Assembly: GCA_000961725.1 (NCBI GenBank)
Contig: LADS01000020.1
Coordinates: 1-62,854, forward strand
Direction of reading: 5' to 3'
Length of the DNA stretch: 62,854 nt
Origin: Desulfobulbaceae bacterium BRH_c16a
GTDB lineage: Bacteria > Desulfobacterota > Desulfobulbia > Desulfobulbales > Desulfocapsaceae
Shown: piece by piece, positions 35,801 to 44,151 of the stretch
Layout of the letters: every line of letters begins with the position of its first letter
How positions within the stretch are numbered: position 1 is the first letter of the stretch
Made by a program: the position numbers and the translations under genes
The notes under the pieces: generated by a model
Told to the model about the DNA's origin: nothing
What the model saw: the letters and a program-made list of their open reading frames with translations, nothing else
Database searches by the model: none

Positions 35801-36226
35801 TTACTTTTTGGGGTGACAGGCAGCACACTTGTCAATGTTCTTTGCTTTGAGAGCGGGATCTTCTTTTGCTTTTTCTTTGTGGCATTCCAGACAGTTGCCG
35901 TGGCCGGCGCCCTTCAGGGTATCGAGAGCCAGTTTATCCTTCATTTTACCGGCCAGAACGGTGGCGTTGTGGCAGCTTTCGCATTTCTTGATTTCTTGAC
36001 CCTCGGCATAAGGAACTTGTGAACCATCGGCTGCCATTCCATGGTGGCAGTCCGCGCATTGAAACGCATCCTGATGCATTTTGTGCGGGAATACTGCGGG
36101 CTTTTTGCCACCTTCGCCCAAGGTAATTTCTGCAGGCCCCATGTCGGCTGCAGCAAAAGCAAAAAAGGCTGCACAACCCATCATAAACAGCGACATAACA
36201 CTTCCGGCAAGAATTTTTTTCAGCAT
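35801..36226 (-). CDS. Tetraheme cytochrome c3 (class III)
   Basis: This 141-residue periplasmic protein has a signal peptide (residues 1-26, hydrophobic then AFAAAD), and four CxxCH haem sites: CADCH, CESCH, CLECH, CAACH, plus distal His candidates in FPHKMHQD, CADCHH, KGAGH. Class III c3 cytochromes carry electrons between hydrogenase or formate dehydrogenase and membrane complexes in sulfate reducers. AGGGGAG precedes the start. The maturation genes ccsA and resB lie just upstream in the same direction, 150 nt away. Confidence 0.93.
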   Translation of the reverse strand: MLKKILAGSVMSLFMMGCAAFFAFAAADMGPAEITLGEGGKKPAVFPHKMHQDAFQCADCHHGMAADGSQVPYAEGQEIKKCESCHNATVLAGKMKDKLALDTLKGAGHGNCLECHKEKAKEDPALKAKNIDKCAACHPKK

Positions 36227-36375
36227 GTTTGCTCCCCTTTTTTTGAATAATTAACAGCTTGAAACTGCTCCACCATTGCCTGAATACGATTGTTATACAG
36301 TTTTTACGTACATTTGTCAAACATCTAAGACATTGTAAATGCAGCGTAATCACCACATAGTGGCATAGGCTGCCA

Positions 36376-37200
36376 TCAGCCCGAACCGTAACTGTGCAAT
36401 CCTGACAGAAGAAAATTTACTCCGTAATAGGTGAACAAAACTGAAACAAAGCCGAAAATTGCTAAGAATGCAATCCTCGTTCCCGCCCAGCCTCTCGTGT
36501 ATCTGGCATGGAGGGTGATGGCATAAAAAAACCAGGTGATGAGCGACCATGTCTCTTTGGGGTCCCAGCTCCAGTACGTGCCCCAGGCGGAATTAGCCCA
36601 GATAGCACCGGTAATGATACCTGCGGTCAGCCAGATAAATCCGAAGACGATTGTCTTGTGAACTAAATCATCTATCACCGGTAGCGGAGGTAGCAGGTTG
36701 TCGTTGCTTCGATTCTTGATTACATACATTATGCCAAGGGCTGCAGCAACTGCAAAGGCTGCATACCCGATGAAGCATGTCACGACGTGGGCTATGAGCC
36801 AGTTGGATTGGAGCGCCGGCACCAGGGGACTTATGCTTTTGCTGATATCGCCGGAAAAAGATGCATAAGCCATGGCGAGAAAAGCGAAGGGTGTGGCAAA
36901 CGCCCCGATTATCTTGATCTTGAACTTCCATTCGATCAGCAGGTAGAGTGCAATGATCGTCCAGGCAAAGAAGACAACGGATTCGTACATGTTGGTGAGG
37001 GGGGCGTGGCCGATACCCATTTCGTAAGATTCTACCCAGCGCAAGGCAATTCCACCGGTCTGGATAAGCCAGGCGATGGCGGTGAAAGCAGTGGCGAGAG
37101 AACCGATTTTCGGTGTCTTGAAAACCAGGATGGCGACGTAGAGCAATGTCGAAAAAAGATATGTAAAAGTTGTGATACCAAGTAGTTGCGAGCTATCCAT
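36376..37200 (-). CDS. ccsA: Cytochrome c biogenesis protein CcsA (ResC/CcsB-type, System II)
   Basis: This 274-residue membrane protein has about eight hydrophobic segments and the haem-handling WWD motif in WGTYWSWDPKETWSLITW, with flanking His residues (MGIGHAP, WLIAHV, ITLHARY). It forms the haem-export and attachment complex with ResB in System II. resB is directly upstream in the same operon (73-nt gap). It serves the cytochrome c3 that follows and others in the periplasm. Confidence 0.93.
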   Translation of the reverse strand: MDSSQLLGITTFTYLFSTLLYVAILVFKTPKIGSLATAFTAIAWLIQTGGIALRWVESYEMGIGHAPLTNMYESVVFFAWTIIALYLLIEWKFKIKIIGAFATPFAFLAMAYASFSGDISKSISPLVPALQSNWLIAHVVTCFIGYAAFAVAAALGIMYVIKNRSNDNLLPPLPVIDDLVHKTIVFGFIWLTAGIITGAIWANSAWGTYWSWDPKETWSLITWFFYAITLHARYTRGWAGTRIAFLAIFGFVSVLFTYYGVNFLLSGLHSYGSG

Positions 37201-37273
37201 TCCTTACTCCATTTGATGCTGTGACTGCAAAATAATTTGTTATGAAAAGGAAAAAATCAATACGACGATTGCC

Positions 37274-38596
37274 CTACTGTGTATTTGCACTATCGATAAT
37301 ATTTTCAAGTTGGTTGAAGAGCTTGGCAAAAGCCGGTTTATTCTTGTTGCTTGAACCACCCAGATTCAGCGTTGTCCCGTCGGCATCGACATGCTTGTAC
37401 AGCCAGATTCGTTTGTGGGTCAAGAAAAAAGCCATGTATAATCCCAGCAGCATAAGTCCGCACCCGAGATAGACCACCCAGACGCCGGGATCCTTGGCTA
37501 CCTGAAGTCCCGTTGCATACATTTGTTTGACTTTAAGGACGTATTCTTTACCTCCACTTGAGATGGAGGTGCTTGCGTTATCGTCAAGCCAATGGACAGT
37601 TGCCGGAGTGTCGCCTGTTTTAAACCAGACTTTGGATCTCACCACTCTTTGGCCTATTGCTTCCGCGTTAATGATCCCGAATTGCAGCTGTTTGTCGTCC
37701 CACGTCATCTGTTGCTGAAAAGGCAGAACAAACTGTTTAACCTCTCCTGTCGTAGTCTCGGTTATGTTGAAGATAAACTCCTTGTATGCTTCATAACTGG
37801 ACTGATAAAAAGTGATTCCCCGGTAGGTGAGCGGGTCGTTCACCTCGATATCCTTTTGTTCAAGCACTTGGCCGTCGGCAAGAACCGTCAGGCTGCTTCG
37901 ATAAACCTTAGGCATGCCGTTTTCATAAAACTCAATACCGAAGGAATCGTTGCGGACTTCAAAGCCCAGGGCAATGGGGGAAGAATCTTTGGCGGAATAC
38001 GCTATCGCCGTACTGCGCAGCTCCGGAATCATCACGCTCCCCTTGAATCCGAGGAAGTGACCGATTATGGCGCCGATAAATATTACGAGGATGGATAAGT
38101 GGACAATGTACACCCCGAGTCTACTCCAACGGTTTTTCTGACTGAAATAGAGTTCGCTCCGGCCCTGTGTTCTGACATCGGCATTCCAGCCGCCCTTTTT
38201 TAGAAGAGCCGACAAATCGGCAAGATCGGGATGATCGGCTGAGAGCCGCCACTCGCGGCTATGCGCCATCTTTTTTATCCGGTCCGGAGAGACCGCCAGA
38301 TTGTCGGCATTGATGATCCGTAAAACCGCGGGTATTCGGTCGAGACTGCAAATAATCAGGTTGGTACTGAGTATTCCGAGGAGTCCGAGGAACCACCAGG
38401 AGTAATACATTTCCGGGATATCGAGAATATGGAAGAACTGGGCGGTCTTGGCTCCATATTTTGTAACGTAAAAAGAATATGGTTCACCCTGGCGAATGAC
38501 CGTTCCGATAATGGATGTGACGGCAAGAGAACAAAGTGTGAAAATGGCCAGCTTGACGGACGCAAAGAAGGCCCAGAGTTGATTGAACAGTTTCAT
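37274..38596 (-). CDS. resB: Cytochrome c biogenesis protein ResB (Ccs1, System II)
   Basis: This 440-residue protein shows the ResB pattern: three N-terminal membrane helices (FFASVKLAIFTLCSLAVTSI, WWFLGLLGILSTNLIICSL, then LGVYIVHLSILVIFIGAI with HLG-like His), a large periplasmic domain (FGIEFYENGMPKVYRSSLTV, YRGITFYQSSY) and a fourth helix near the C-terminus (VVYLGCGLMLLGLYMAFF). It reduces and presents apocytochromes and passes haem with CcsA. First gene of the two-gene operon. Confidence 0.92.
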   Translation of the reverse strand: MKLFNQLWAFFASVKLAIFTLCSLAVTSIIGTVIRQGEPYSFYVTKYGAKTAQFFHILDIPEMYYSWWFLGLLGILSTNLIICSLDRIPAVLRIINADNLAVSPDRIKKMAHSREWRLSADHPDLADLSALLKKGGWNADVRTQGRSELYFSQKNRWSRLGVYIVHLSILVIFIGAIIGHFLGFKGSVMIPELRSTAIAYSAKDSSPIALGFEVRNDSFGIEFYENGMPKVYRSSLTVLADGQVLEQKDIEVNDPLTYRGITFYQSSYEAYKEFIFNITETTTGEVKQFVLPFQQQMTWDDKQLQFGIINAEAIGQRVVRSKVWFKTGDTPATVHWLDDNASTSISSGGKEYVLKVKQMYATGLQVAKDPGVWVVYLGCGLMLLGLYMAFFLTHKRIWLYKHVDADGTTLNLGGSSNKNKPAFAKLFNQLENIIDSANTQ

Positions 38597-38960
38597 CTGA
38601 AAATTAAATAAATTGAAATTAATAGGAAGTCATACGAATAAAGATCGTTGCAGGCAATCAGTGAGTGCTGCAGGATTATGAAAACTTCATTTCCGCCAAC
38701 ACTAACATATTCTTGGCAAGAACAAAAACTTTATAGGATATTTAAGAGCTGTTAAAGTAAAAGAATTTACTCAATAAGAACTTTTCGTCAGATCAAGGAT
38801 CGCTTTGCGATATGGCTCCTTCCCGGAGGGAAAACACTTGCTTAATTTTTATAAAGAGGTTAAAGAGTCAAATTCTGATTATAATTTACACATAGAAATT
38901 CTATGCATCCCAGAAATGAACTCGCTCTTATGCGGGAAAGTCGGATAGAAGGAGAATATC
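38597..38960. other. Spacer between resB and rpmB (divergent promoters)
   Basis: This 364-nt region holds no gene I can support. A TATAAT near 38874-38880 is a likely rpmB -10, but no clear -35 stands 17 bp away. A perfect 15-nt palindrome CATAGAA-A-TTCTATG lies at 38891-38905 in the presumed rpmB leader, which would fit an operator. Confidence 0.4.
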
Positions 38961-39155
38961 ATGGCAAAAGTATGTGAAATCTGTGGGAAAAAACCGATGG
39001 TTGGCAACAACGTTTCCCATGCTCACAACAAGACAAGACGGCGCTGGCTCCCCAATCTCAAAACGGTGCGGATGGCGGATACCGGCGGGAACAAGAAGAG
39101 AACCAGGGTCTGCACCCGTTGCATCAGGTCGGGCGCAGTAGTGAAAGCTGCCTGA
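38961..39155 (+). CDS. rpmB: Ribosomal protein bL28
   Basis: A 64-residue protein starting [20 protein letters not shown] and ending with [16 protein letters not shown]. It keeps two CxxC pairs (C5/C8 and the C-terminal CTRC), so it is the zinc-binding C+ paralogue. It is a structural part of the 50S subunit. AGAAGGAGAA precedes the start, and a terminator follows, so it is transcribed alone. Confidence 0.95.
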   Translation: MAKVCEICGKKPMVGNNVSHAHNKTRRRWLPNLKTVRMADTGGNKKRTRVCTRCIRSGAVVKAA

Positions 39156-39178
39156 AAACTCAGGCATTACAGTTCAGG

Positions 39179-39213
39179 AAGGCGAGAGGAATGATTTCCT
39201 GCTCGCCTTTTTG
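39179..39213 (+). terminator. Rho-independent terminator of rpmB
   Basis: AAGGCGAGAGGAA pairs with TTCCTGCTCGCCTT with one bulge, followed by TTTTT. Confidence 0.88.
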
Positions 39214-39279
39214 TGTTTAGTGTCTAACAGATTATTTCGTTTATTAAAAAACAAGAAAATAACCCGTGAAAGGCACTTA

Positions 39280-39317
39280 TACCCCCTTGTGGGGTGTTAG
39301 TCCCGAAAGGGGTTTGA
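39280..39317. repeat. Second copy of the repeat unit, with GAAA-loop hairpin
   Basis: Bases 39280-39301 are identical to 30376-30397 upstream of moaC. Immediately following is CCCGAAAGGGG, a short hairpin with a GAAA tetraloop. Both copies lie in the leader of a downstream gene, 55-75 nt before its start codon, and both have ACAAGAAA some 30-60 nt upstream. Confidence 0.7.
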
Positions 39318-39353
39318 AAAACCTATTGTTACCATTATCGGAGAAGTCAAGGA

Positions 39354-39608
39354 ATGAGCGCAGAAGAACCGAAATTCATCAGTTATCAAGAGGCAGTGAG
39401 ACTTGTTGGAGCGATTCAGGAGGAAGAAGATATTGAGGATGCCGACAAGAGAATTCTGATGGTGTACGGCAAGGATGACAAAGAGCTATGCTGGTTTGAT
39501 TTTGAGGAAGTTATGGCTGCTGTCGGTACGGTCGAGGCGGGCGAGAAAAAAGAAGAAGTGCAGAATTATATCCTCAATCGCATTCCCGATTGGGTTTTTG
39601 AACTGTAG
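39354..39608 (+). CDS. Conserved hypothetical acidic protein
   Basis: An 84-residue protein with YQEAVRLVGAIQEEEDIEDA, KRILMVYGKDDKELCWFDFE and NYILNRIPDWVFEL. It looks like a small folded alpha/beta domain with a single Cys. It is preceded by the repeated hairpin and by GGAG 5-15 nt upstream; it ends 6 nt before the converging DAC gene. No named family recognised; role unknown. Confidence 0.6.
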   Translation: MSAEEPKFISYQEAVRLVGAIQEEEDIEDADKRILMVYGKDDKELCWFDFEEVMAAVGTVEAGEKKEEVQNYILNRIPDWVFEL

Positions 39609-39614
39609 GGGCCG

Positions 39615-41060
39615 TTATTCCGCGGAGTAAAGCCATTCTCGCAAATGGAGAGGATACAGATAACATCGTGACAGGGAAGAAATGCATCCGTGGTCGATTT
39701 TTTCACCTTTTTGAAAAATGGACACGGGGCGGTCCGAAGACACGACTACGACAATCGTCTCCGGATGCTGCGCGGTAAAGCGGAGAGCGGAATTGTATCT
39801 GGCGCCGCGGGCTCTGTTTTCATTCGGCACCCTGTGTCCATCCAACAGGCAGGCAAAGGCGTACAGTTGAAGGTTTGCCCTGATATGAAGGGCGCCATCG
39901 ACTTTCGAAAGTGCTGCGGCAAGCTGCAGTTTGTTCGGTTGACGCAAATCGATCGGAGGGGTAAGCGCCTGACCGGCTGTCGGTGTAGGGGCCGGTGCCA
40001 GATCGATGACGAAAGTACAGCCGAATTTCTTTTCTTCCGCGTTATGCACCAGTGCGGCAATAATCTGGAACATATCGTTTCTGATCGATGGCTCCACAGC
40101 AAAATCGAGCAGGGCCTCCTCCACTTCAAATAACTTCGCCCGATGAGTATTGGAACTGTAGTTGCCATCGTGGAAACTGCAGATCACTTCCTTGCCTGCA
40201 TAAAGAAATCCCACTTTGTCATTGAATACCGCAGTGATATGGAATTCCGAGATATTGCTTTCGGCTATGCCGATAATATGTTTTCCGTCGGTGACAAGCG
40301 TGCGATTCGAATGTTCAACTGCCTGCAGGAGCTTTCTTACATGTTTGTAGTTGCCAAGCGGCGGAAGTTCAGTCTTGTCGAATTTTGCGAGAAAGCGGAT
40401 ATCCTGAAGAAACCTCGGCTCGATGAAAGTCAGTGCGCCACACGGGCGAACCCCCTCTTCACTGGTCTTGGAAATGCCAAGGACGGCATCGAGGATCGGA
40501 TAGATATGGATCTGCACGTCCAGTCCGAGGATACGTCCAGCTTTGTCGACAATGCAGTCATGGACCGCGTGGGTTGCGTATTCGCGGAGAAAGTTACCGG
40601 AAATACCGGTATAGAGACTGCTGTCGTTGGCAATATCGTGGGAAAATCTTAATACGGCATGTTCCAGCCAGCATTCCGTCGGGCCGAGAGAACATATGTT
40701 CGGATGATGTTCGGTAAACCACATCTGATAGTAGACCGGACCGGAACTTCCGCCAAGGGAGATCAGCCCGTCCAGATGGAGATTCTGCAGTGTCTCGATG
40801 TCGTTGTAGCGACATGAAGGTGGCGCTTCGATAATCGATTTACACCAATCATCGCTTTCGAGATAGAGCGCCTTCAATTTTGGTTCATACCCACGCAGCA
40901 GGTTATGCGGATCGCATATTATCAGTTCACTCTCCTGATTCAGAGCAAAGATAAGCGCTGCACGACTGTTGCCCGAAAATCGTGACAGCCCGTCACATAA
41001 ACCGAGAAGCGTCTCGCTTATGCAGCGGTTAATAAATAAGCTGTTGTGCAAATGGCTCAC
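39615..41060 (-). CDS. Diadenylate cyclase-like (DisA_N/DAC-domain) protein with N-terminal sensor region
   Basis: This 481-residue protein has a C-terminal DAC-like domain (about 325-455): FQIIAALVHNAEEKK, the DGA motif at 388-390 in SKVDGALHIR, and TIVVVVSSDRPVSIFQKG. In DACs the second motif is RHR (GTRHRAA); here it reads RGARYNSAL with R421-Y-N, so the motif is altered. The long N-terminal region (residues 1-320) resembles the sensor domains known as DACNV in such proteins. DACs join two ATP into c-di-AMP. Activity is uncertain. Start is GTG at 41060. The gene is alone on this strand. Confidence 0.75.
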   Translation of the reverse strand: MSHLHNSLFINRCISETLLGLCDGLSRFSGNSRAALIFALNQESELIICDPHNLLRGYEPKLKALYLESDDWCKSIIEAPPSCRYNDIETLQNLHLDGLISLGGSSGPVYYQMWFTEHHPNICSLGPTECWLEHAVLRFSHDIANDSSLYTGISGNFLREYATHAVHDCIVDKAGRILGLDVQIHIYPILDAVLGISKTSEEGVRPCGALTFIEPRFLQDIRFLAKFDKTELPPLGNYKHVRKLLQAVEHSNRTLVTDGKHIIGIAESNISEFHITAVFNDKVGFLYAGKEVICSFHDGNYSSNTHRAKLFEVEEALLDFAVEPSIRNDMFQIIAALVHNAEEKKFGCTFVIDLAPAPTPTAGQALTPPIDLRQPNKLQLAAALSKVDGALHIRANLQLYAFACLLDGHRVPNENRARGARYNSALRFTAQHPETIVVVVSSDRPVSIFQKGEKIDHGCISSLSRCYLYPLHLREWLYSAE

Positions 41061-41144
41061 CTGGACTGGAGATGGGTAATAGAGAGGTAAAAGTCATCAC
41101 CTTTCCAATAATGATGTACCAATACGTCATCGATGTCAAATATG

Positions 41145-42038
41145 TTATGGACCCTGCAGGATCTGTCGTGCTTTGGCAATGAATTCTCTGGTAAAAATTT
41201 CAATTGTCTTCGATTTGAGATTCCAGCAATGGTAGTACAAATCGATTTCTATTTTACATGCCGGAGCGAGATCTACCAGAAGGCCCCTGCTGCAGAGCGG
41301 TTTGCTCTGCTGGCTGGGAATAACACCGTAACAGAGACTTTGCAGAATGCAGTCGACGAATTTTTCCGATGACGGAATATAGAAAGTCGGTAAGTGACCG
41401 GGCTCTCGTCCAAACAAACGGCTGAAGATGTTTTTATTGAGATTGTCCTGTCGATTGAAACGGATAGTCGGTGCCGCCTGGATGGACTGCAGGTCAAATC
41501 CTCCCTGAAACCATTTTTGCGCAAAAAGAGGTGTGCAAAAGAGGCCGTATTCAACGGCACCCAACCGTTCGACCCGGCATCCCTGCAATTGTCTACGATA
41601 GGTTGAAATACAAGCGCAGACCTGACCGTTCTGTAATAATTTCTGGGTCTGCTCCTGGTCGTCGACGTGGAGGTCAAGGATGAGACCGTGTTCTTTTGCA
41701 GTGTCTGCCACGGCCGGCAGAAACCAGGTGGCAAGACTGTCGGCATTGACTCCGATCGCAAGGGTCGTCGGGGTGAGTGCGGATACCTGGGAAATCTCAG
41801 GAACAAGATCGTCTTCCAGAAGTTTTACTTTGCGATAATGAGAAACCAGTTTCAGTCCGGCTTCGGTTGCCACCGGAGGAATCGTTCTGGTGACCAGGAT
41901 TCGGCCCGCCCACTCCTCAATCATTTTAATCCGCTGCGATACAGCCGATTGGGTGAGGTGGAGCTTGGCCGCGGCTTTTTCAAATCCGCCTTCTTCGATG
42001 ACCTGGGCAAGTGCTTCAATGAGTTTGTAGTCGATCAT
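41145..42038 (-). CDS. argP: LysR-family regulator ArgP (IciA)
   Basis: This 297-residue regulator starts with the LysR winged helix (FEKAAAKLHLTQSAVSQRIK) and has the ArgP-type effector domain (GVNADSLATWFLPAV). ArgP responds to Lys and Arg and activates argO. It is divergent from argO with a 105-nt spacer, the classic ArgP-ArgO pairing. DAC gene downstream is unrelated. Confidence 0.9.
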   Translation of the reverse strand: MIDYKLIEALAQVIEEGGFEKAAAKLHLTQSAVSQRIKMIEEWAGRILVTRTIPPVATEAGLKLVSHYRKVKLLEDDLVPEISQVSALTPTTLAIGVNADSLATWFLPAVADTAKEHGLILDLHVDDQEQTQKLLQNGQVCACISTYRRQLQGCRVERLGAVEYGLFCTPLFAQKWFQGGFDLQSIQAAPTIRFNRQDNLNKNIFSRLFGREPGHLPTFYIPSSEKFVDCILQSLCYGVIPSQQSKPLCSRGLLVDLAPACKIEIDLYYHCWNLKSKTIEIFTREFIAKARQILQGP

Positions 42039-42143
42039 AGTATAAGTAACGCTGATACGATATGAATTACTTTAATTTTTCTTTTCGAGTCCGGTGTACT
42101 ATATATCTTCTCCAGGCACAACTAAAAGCTAAAGGAGAAAGAG

Positions 42144-42740
42144 ATGAACATATTTCTGCAGGGCATGGGAGTCGGGGCAGGTTTGATAATTGCCATCGGG
42201 GCGCAAAATACTTTTGTCTTGACCCAAGGGATCCGCCGGCAACATCATTGGCTTATTGCCGCTATCTGCAGCTGCAGCGATATGTTGCTCATTTTTATCG
42301 GAGCAGCCGGCTTAGGGAGCATTATTGCCGGAAATCCAACCTTCAGGACAGGAGCCGCATGGGCGGGCGCAGTCTTTCTGTTCTGGCTGGGAGTGAAAGC
42401 TTTCAAGGGAGCCTGGGCAGGAAAACAACTCTGTGAAAGAAAAGAAGTCGCCGTGGGACTGAGGACTGCGGTCCTTACGACCCTTGCCCTCACGTTTCTC
42501 AATCCTCACGTCTATATAGATACCATCTTGCTGATTGGCAGTATCGGCGGCCAATACCAGTCTATTGAGCGGCTGGCTTTCGCCCTGGGTGCTTCGGTGT
42601 CGTCGGTCCTCTGGTTTTTCACTCTTTCACTTGGCGGATCGTTACTGGCCCCTCTGTTTCAAAAGAGCATAGCCTGGAGGATACTCGATCTTGTAGTCTG
42701 CATGACGATGTGGACCATTGCCTGGCAGCTTGTGCCCTAG
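42144..42740 (+). CDS. argO: LysE/ArgO amino acid exporter
   Basis: A 198-residue membrane protein with about six hydrophobic segments. The family start GMGVGAGLIIAIGAQNTFVLTQGI contains the conserved GAQNTFVL. It exports Arg and Lys under ArgP control. AAAGGAGAAAG sits 5-6 nt before the ATG. Regulation is by ArgP, encoded divergently. Confidence 0.9.
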   Translation: MNIFLQGMGVGAGLIIAIGAQNTFVLTQGIRRQHHWLIAAICSCSDMLLIFIGAAGLGSIIAGNPTFRTGAAWAGAVFLFWLGVKAFKGAWAGKQLCERKEVAVGLRTAVLTTLALTFLNPHVYIDTILLIGSIGGQYQSIERLAFALGASVSSVLWFFTLSLGGSLLAPLFQKSIAWRILDLVVCMTMWTIAWQLVP

Positions 42741-42770
42741 GCATCTTAAGACATGAAGACTTTGCCGGGG

Positions 42771-43715
42771 TCAATCGATAATTTCAAACGTTGCGGTGGC
42801 AGGATTCCACTTATACCCTGAGCCCAGCCAGATCTCTTCTATGAGGTCGATATCGAGCTCGATGTCTTTAATTTCACGGTATTGATCGTATACCGCCAGA
42901 ATTTCGCTGTCGCTTATGATATTGTCTTTGTCGGTATCGGCCCAGTGATGCAGGCCGATTGATATTGTGCTATCACCGGCAATGGGCGGTGGAGACTCAT
43001 CGGAATCACTGCCGAGAGCCGCCGTGCCGACAAAATTCACCACTTCTTCTTCTGTGCCGACCACACTGATGACGTAGGCGAAGGTCTCGGTTCCATTGAT
43101 CTTTCGCAACCACTTGATGGTTTCGTTCTTCAGTCCGCCCGATGAAACGTCAGGGGAAATCTTGTGAATGGTAGAATTCGGTGGCTTGTGTTCCCTGATA
43201 ATCAAAGCGGAGGATCTCTCGGGAGCGCCGTTAATCTTGATGATAACCGGAAACGGTTGACCGGAAATGCAGTGGCCGGGAAGAATACGCTCGGCTGAAA
43301 AAGCAACAGTTGTCGGAGAATGCAGGGAGTACAAGATAAATGCCATGGCCACGGAAAAGAGGCTCAGGGAAAGAATAATGAGGGGCCAGATTTTTTTAAA
43401 GCCGGTTTTCGGCAACGGTCCGATGGGGGATGGGGCGGAAGAATCTTCCGGTATCTTCTCTTCGTTGTCCGCCGCTTCTTCCTCTTCAAGGAGATCTTCA
43501 AGCTTGACATTCAAAGCTTCGGCCAATTTTATGCCGTTTTCTTTTTTTATGCTGGGGTACCGGCGGTTCTCCCATCTCGAAATGGTATCGGTGGTTACCT
43601 GAACGGCAGTTGCCAGGTAGAGCTGGGTGAGTCCCTGCTCCTCTCGTAGACGTTTAATTTTTGCCCCGTCTACTTTAATCATGCTGAATGGGCCCGGAAT
43701 GGAGTTGTCTATCAT
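42771..43715 (-). CDS. Membrane-anchored Xre-type regulator with periplasmic EF-hand
   Basis: This 314-residue protein has a cytoplasmic helix-turn-helix (residues 16-70; RLREEQGLTQLYLATAVQVT and ISRWENRR), an acidic Pro-rich linker, one membrane helix (about 109-130), and a periplasmic domain to the end. Near residue 260 is DTDKDNIISDSE, a textbook EF-hand or dockerin-like loop with calcium ligands at positions 1, 3, 5, 7, 9 and 12. The topology recalls RodZ but no RodZ-specific region is visible. A second ATG 11 codons in is possible. The neighbour on the opposite strand is a small secreted protein. A calcium- or cell-wall-sensing regulator is an attractive inference. Confidence 0.68.
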   Translation of the reverse strand: MIDNSIPGPFSMIKVDGAKIKRLREEQGLTQLYLATAVQVTTDTISRWENRRYPSIKKENGIKLAEALNVKLEDLLEEEEAADNEEKIPEDSSAPSPIGPLPKTGFKKIWPLIILSLSLFSVAMAFILYSLHSPTTVAFSAERILPGHCISGQPFPVIIKINGAPERSSALIIREHKPPNSTIHKISPDVSSGGLKNETIKWLRKINGTETFAYVISVVGTEEEVVNFVGTAALGSDSDESPPPIAGDSTISIGLHHWADTDKDNIISDSEILAVYDQYREIKDIELDIDLIEEIWLGSGYKWNPATATFEIID

Positions 43716-43825
43716 CGCAGGTATGGGGGGTCGGATTTGACGAAGTGTGTTTTCATTTATATAGCAATTTCCTGTTATTCATAAAAGAAAATACTCCAGA
43801 AGACCGCAATGATCCAGTGGCAAGG

Positions 43826-43857
43826 TAGACATCGGCCTATTTCTCTCCCGATGTCTA
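43826..43857. other. Hairpin between the Xre regulator and small secreted protein
   Basis: TAGACATCGG and CCGATGTCTA are perfect 10-bp arms around a 12-nt loop. There is no U-tract, so an operator or an mRNA leader structure for the gene at 43933 is more likely than a terminator. Confidence 0.5.
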
Positions 43858-43932
43858 TGGTCTCGATATGAAGATTGTAGTATCTTATGAGAGGAAAGAG
43901 AACGAGGATGCATAATTTAGCAGGAGGTAAAA

Positions 43933-44151
43933 ATGAAAAAAATGGCAAGGATACTCGTCTTGGTTTCTTGTATGGCTGTGCTGACGCTGCTTGGTGTAAA
44001 CGATGTATCCGCTGCAACCGGCAAATGCGTCGTTACCGGTAAAGATGGAAACAAAATGGTCATAGAATGTACGGAAGAGACAAAAGGTTTTGAAAAGGGA
44101 GCGGAAATCAAAATAAAAACGGACAAGAAAAAGCCCGAGAAAGGCCGATAA
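43933..44151 (+). CDS. Small secreted protein, 72 residues
   Basis: Residues 1-28 form a signal peptide (ARILVLVSCMAVLTLLG, then VSAATG). The mature part is about 44 residues: a strand pair with two Cys (GKCVVTGKDGNKMVIEC) and a Lys-rich end. AGGAGG stands 6 nt before the ATG, a strong site. It ends one base before the RNase gene on the other strand. It resembles small exported beta-barrel-like proteins near metalloid-reduction loci, but I cannot name the family. Confidence 0.7.
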   Translation: MKKMARILVLVSCMAVLTLLGVNDVSAATGKCVVTGKDGNKMVIECTEETKGFEKGAEIKIKTDKKKPEKGR

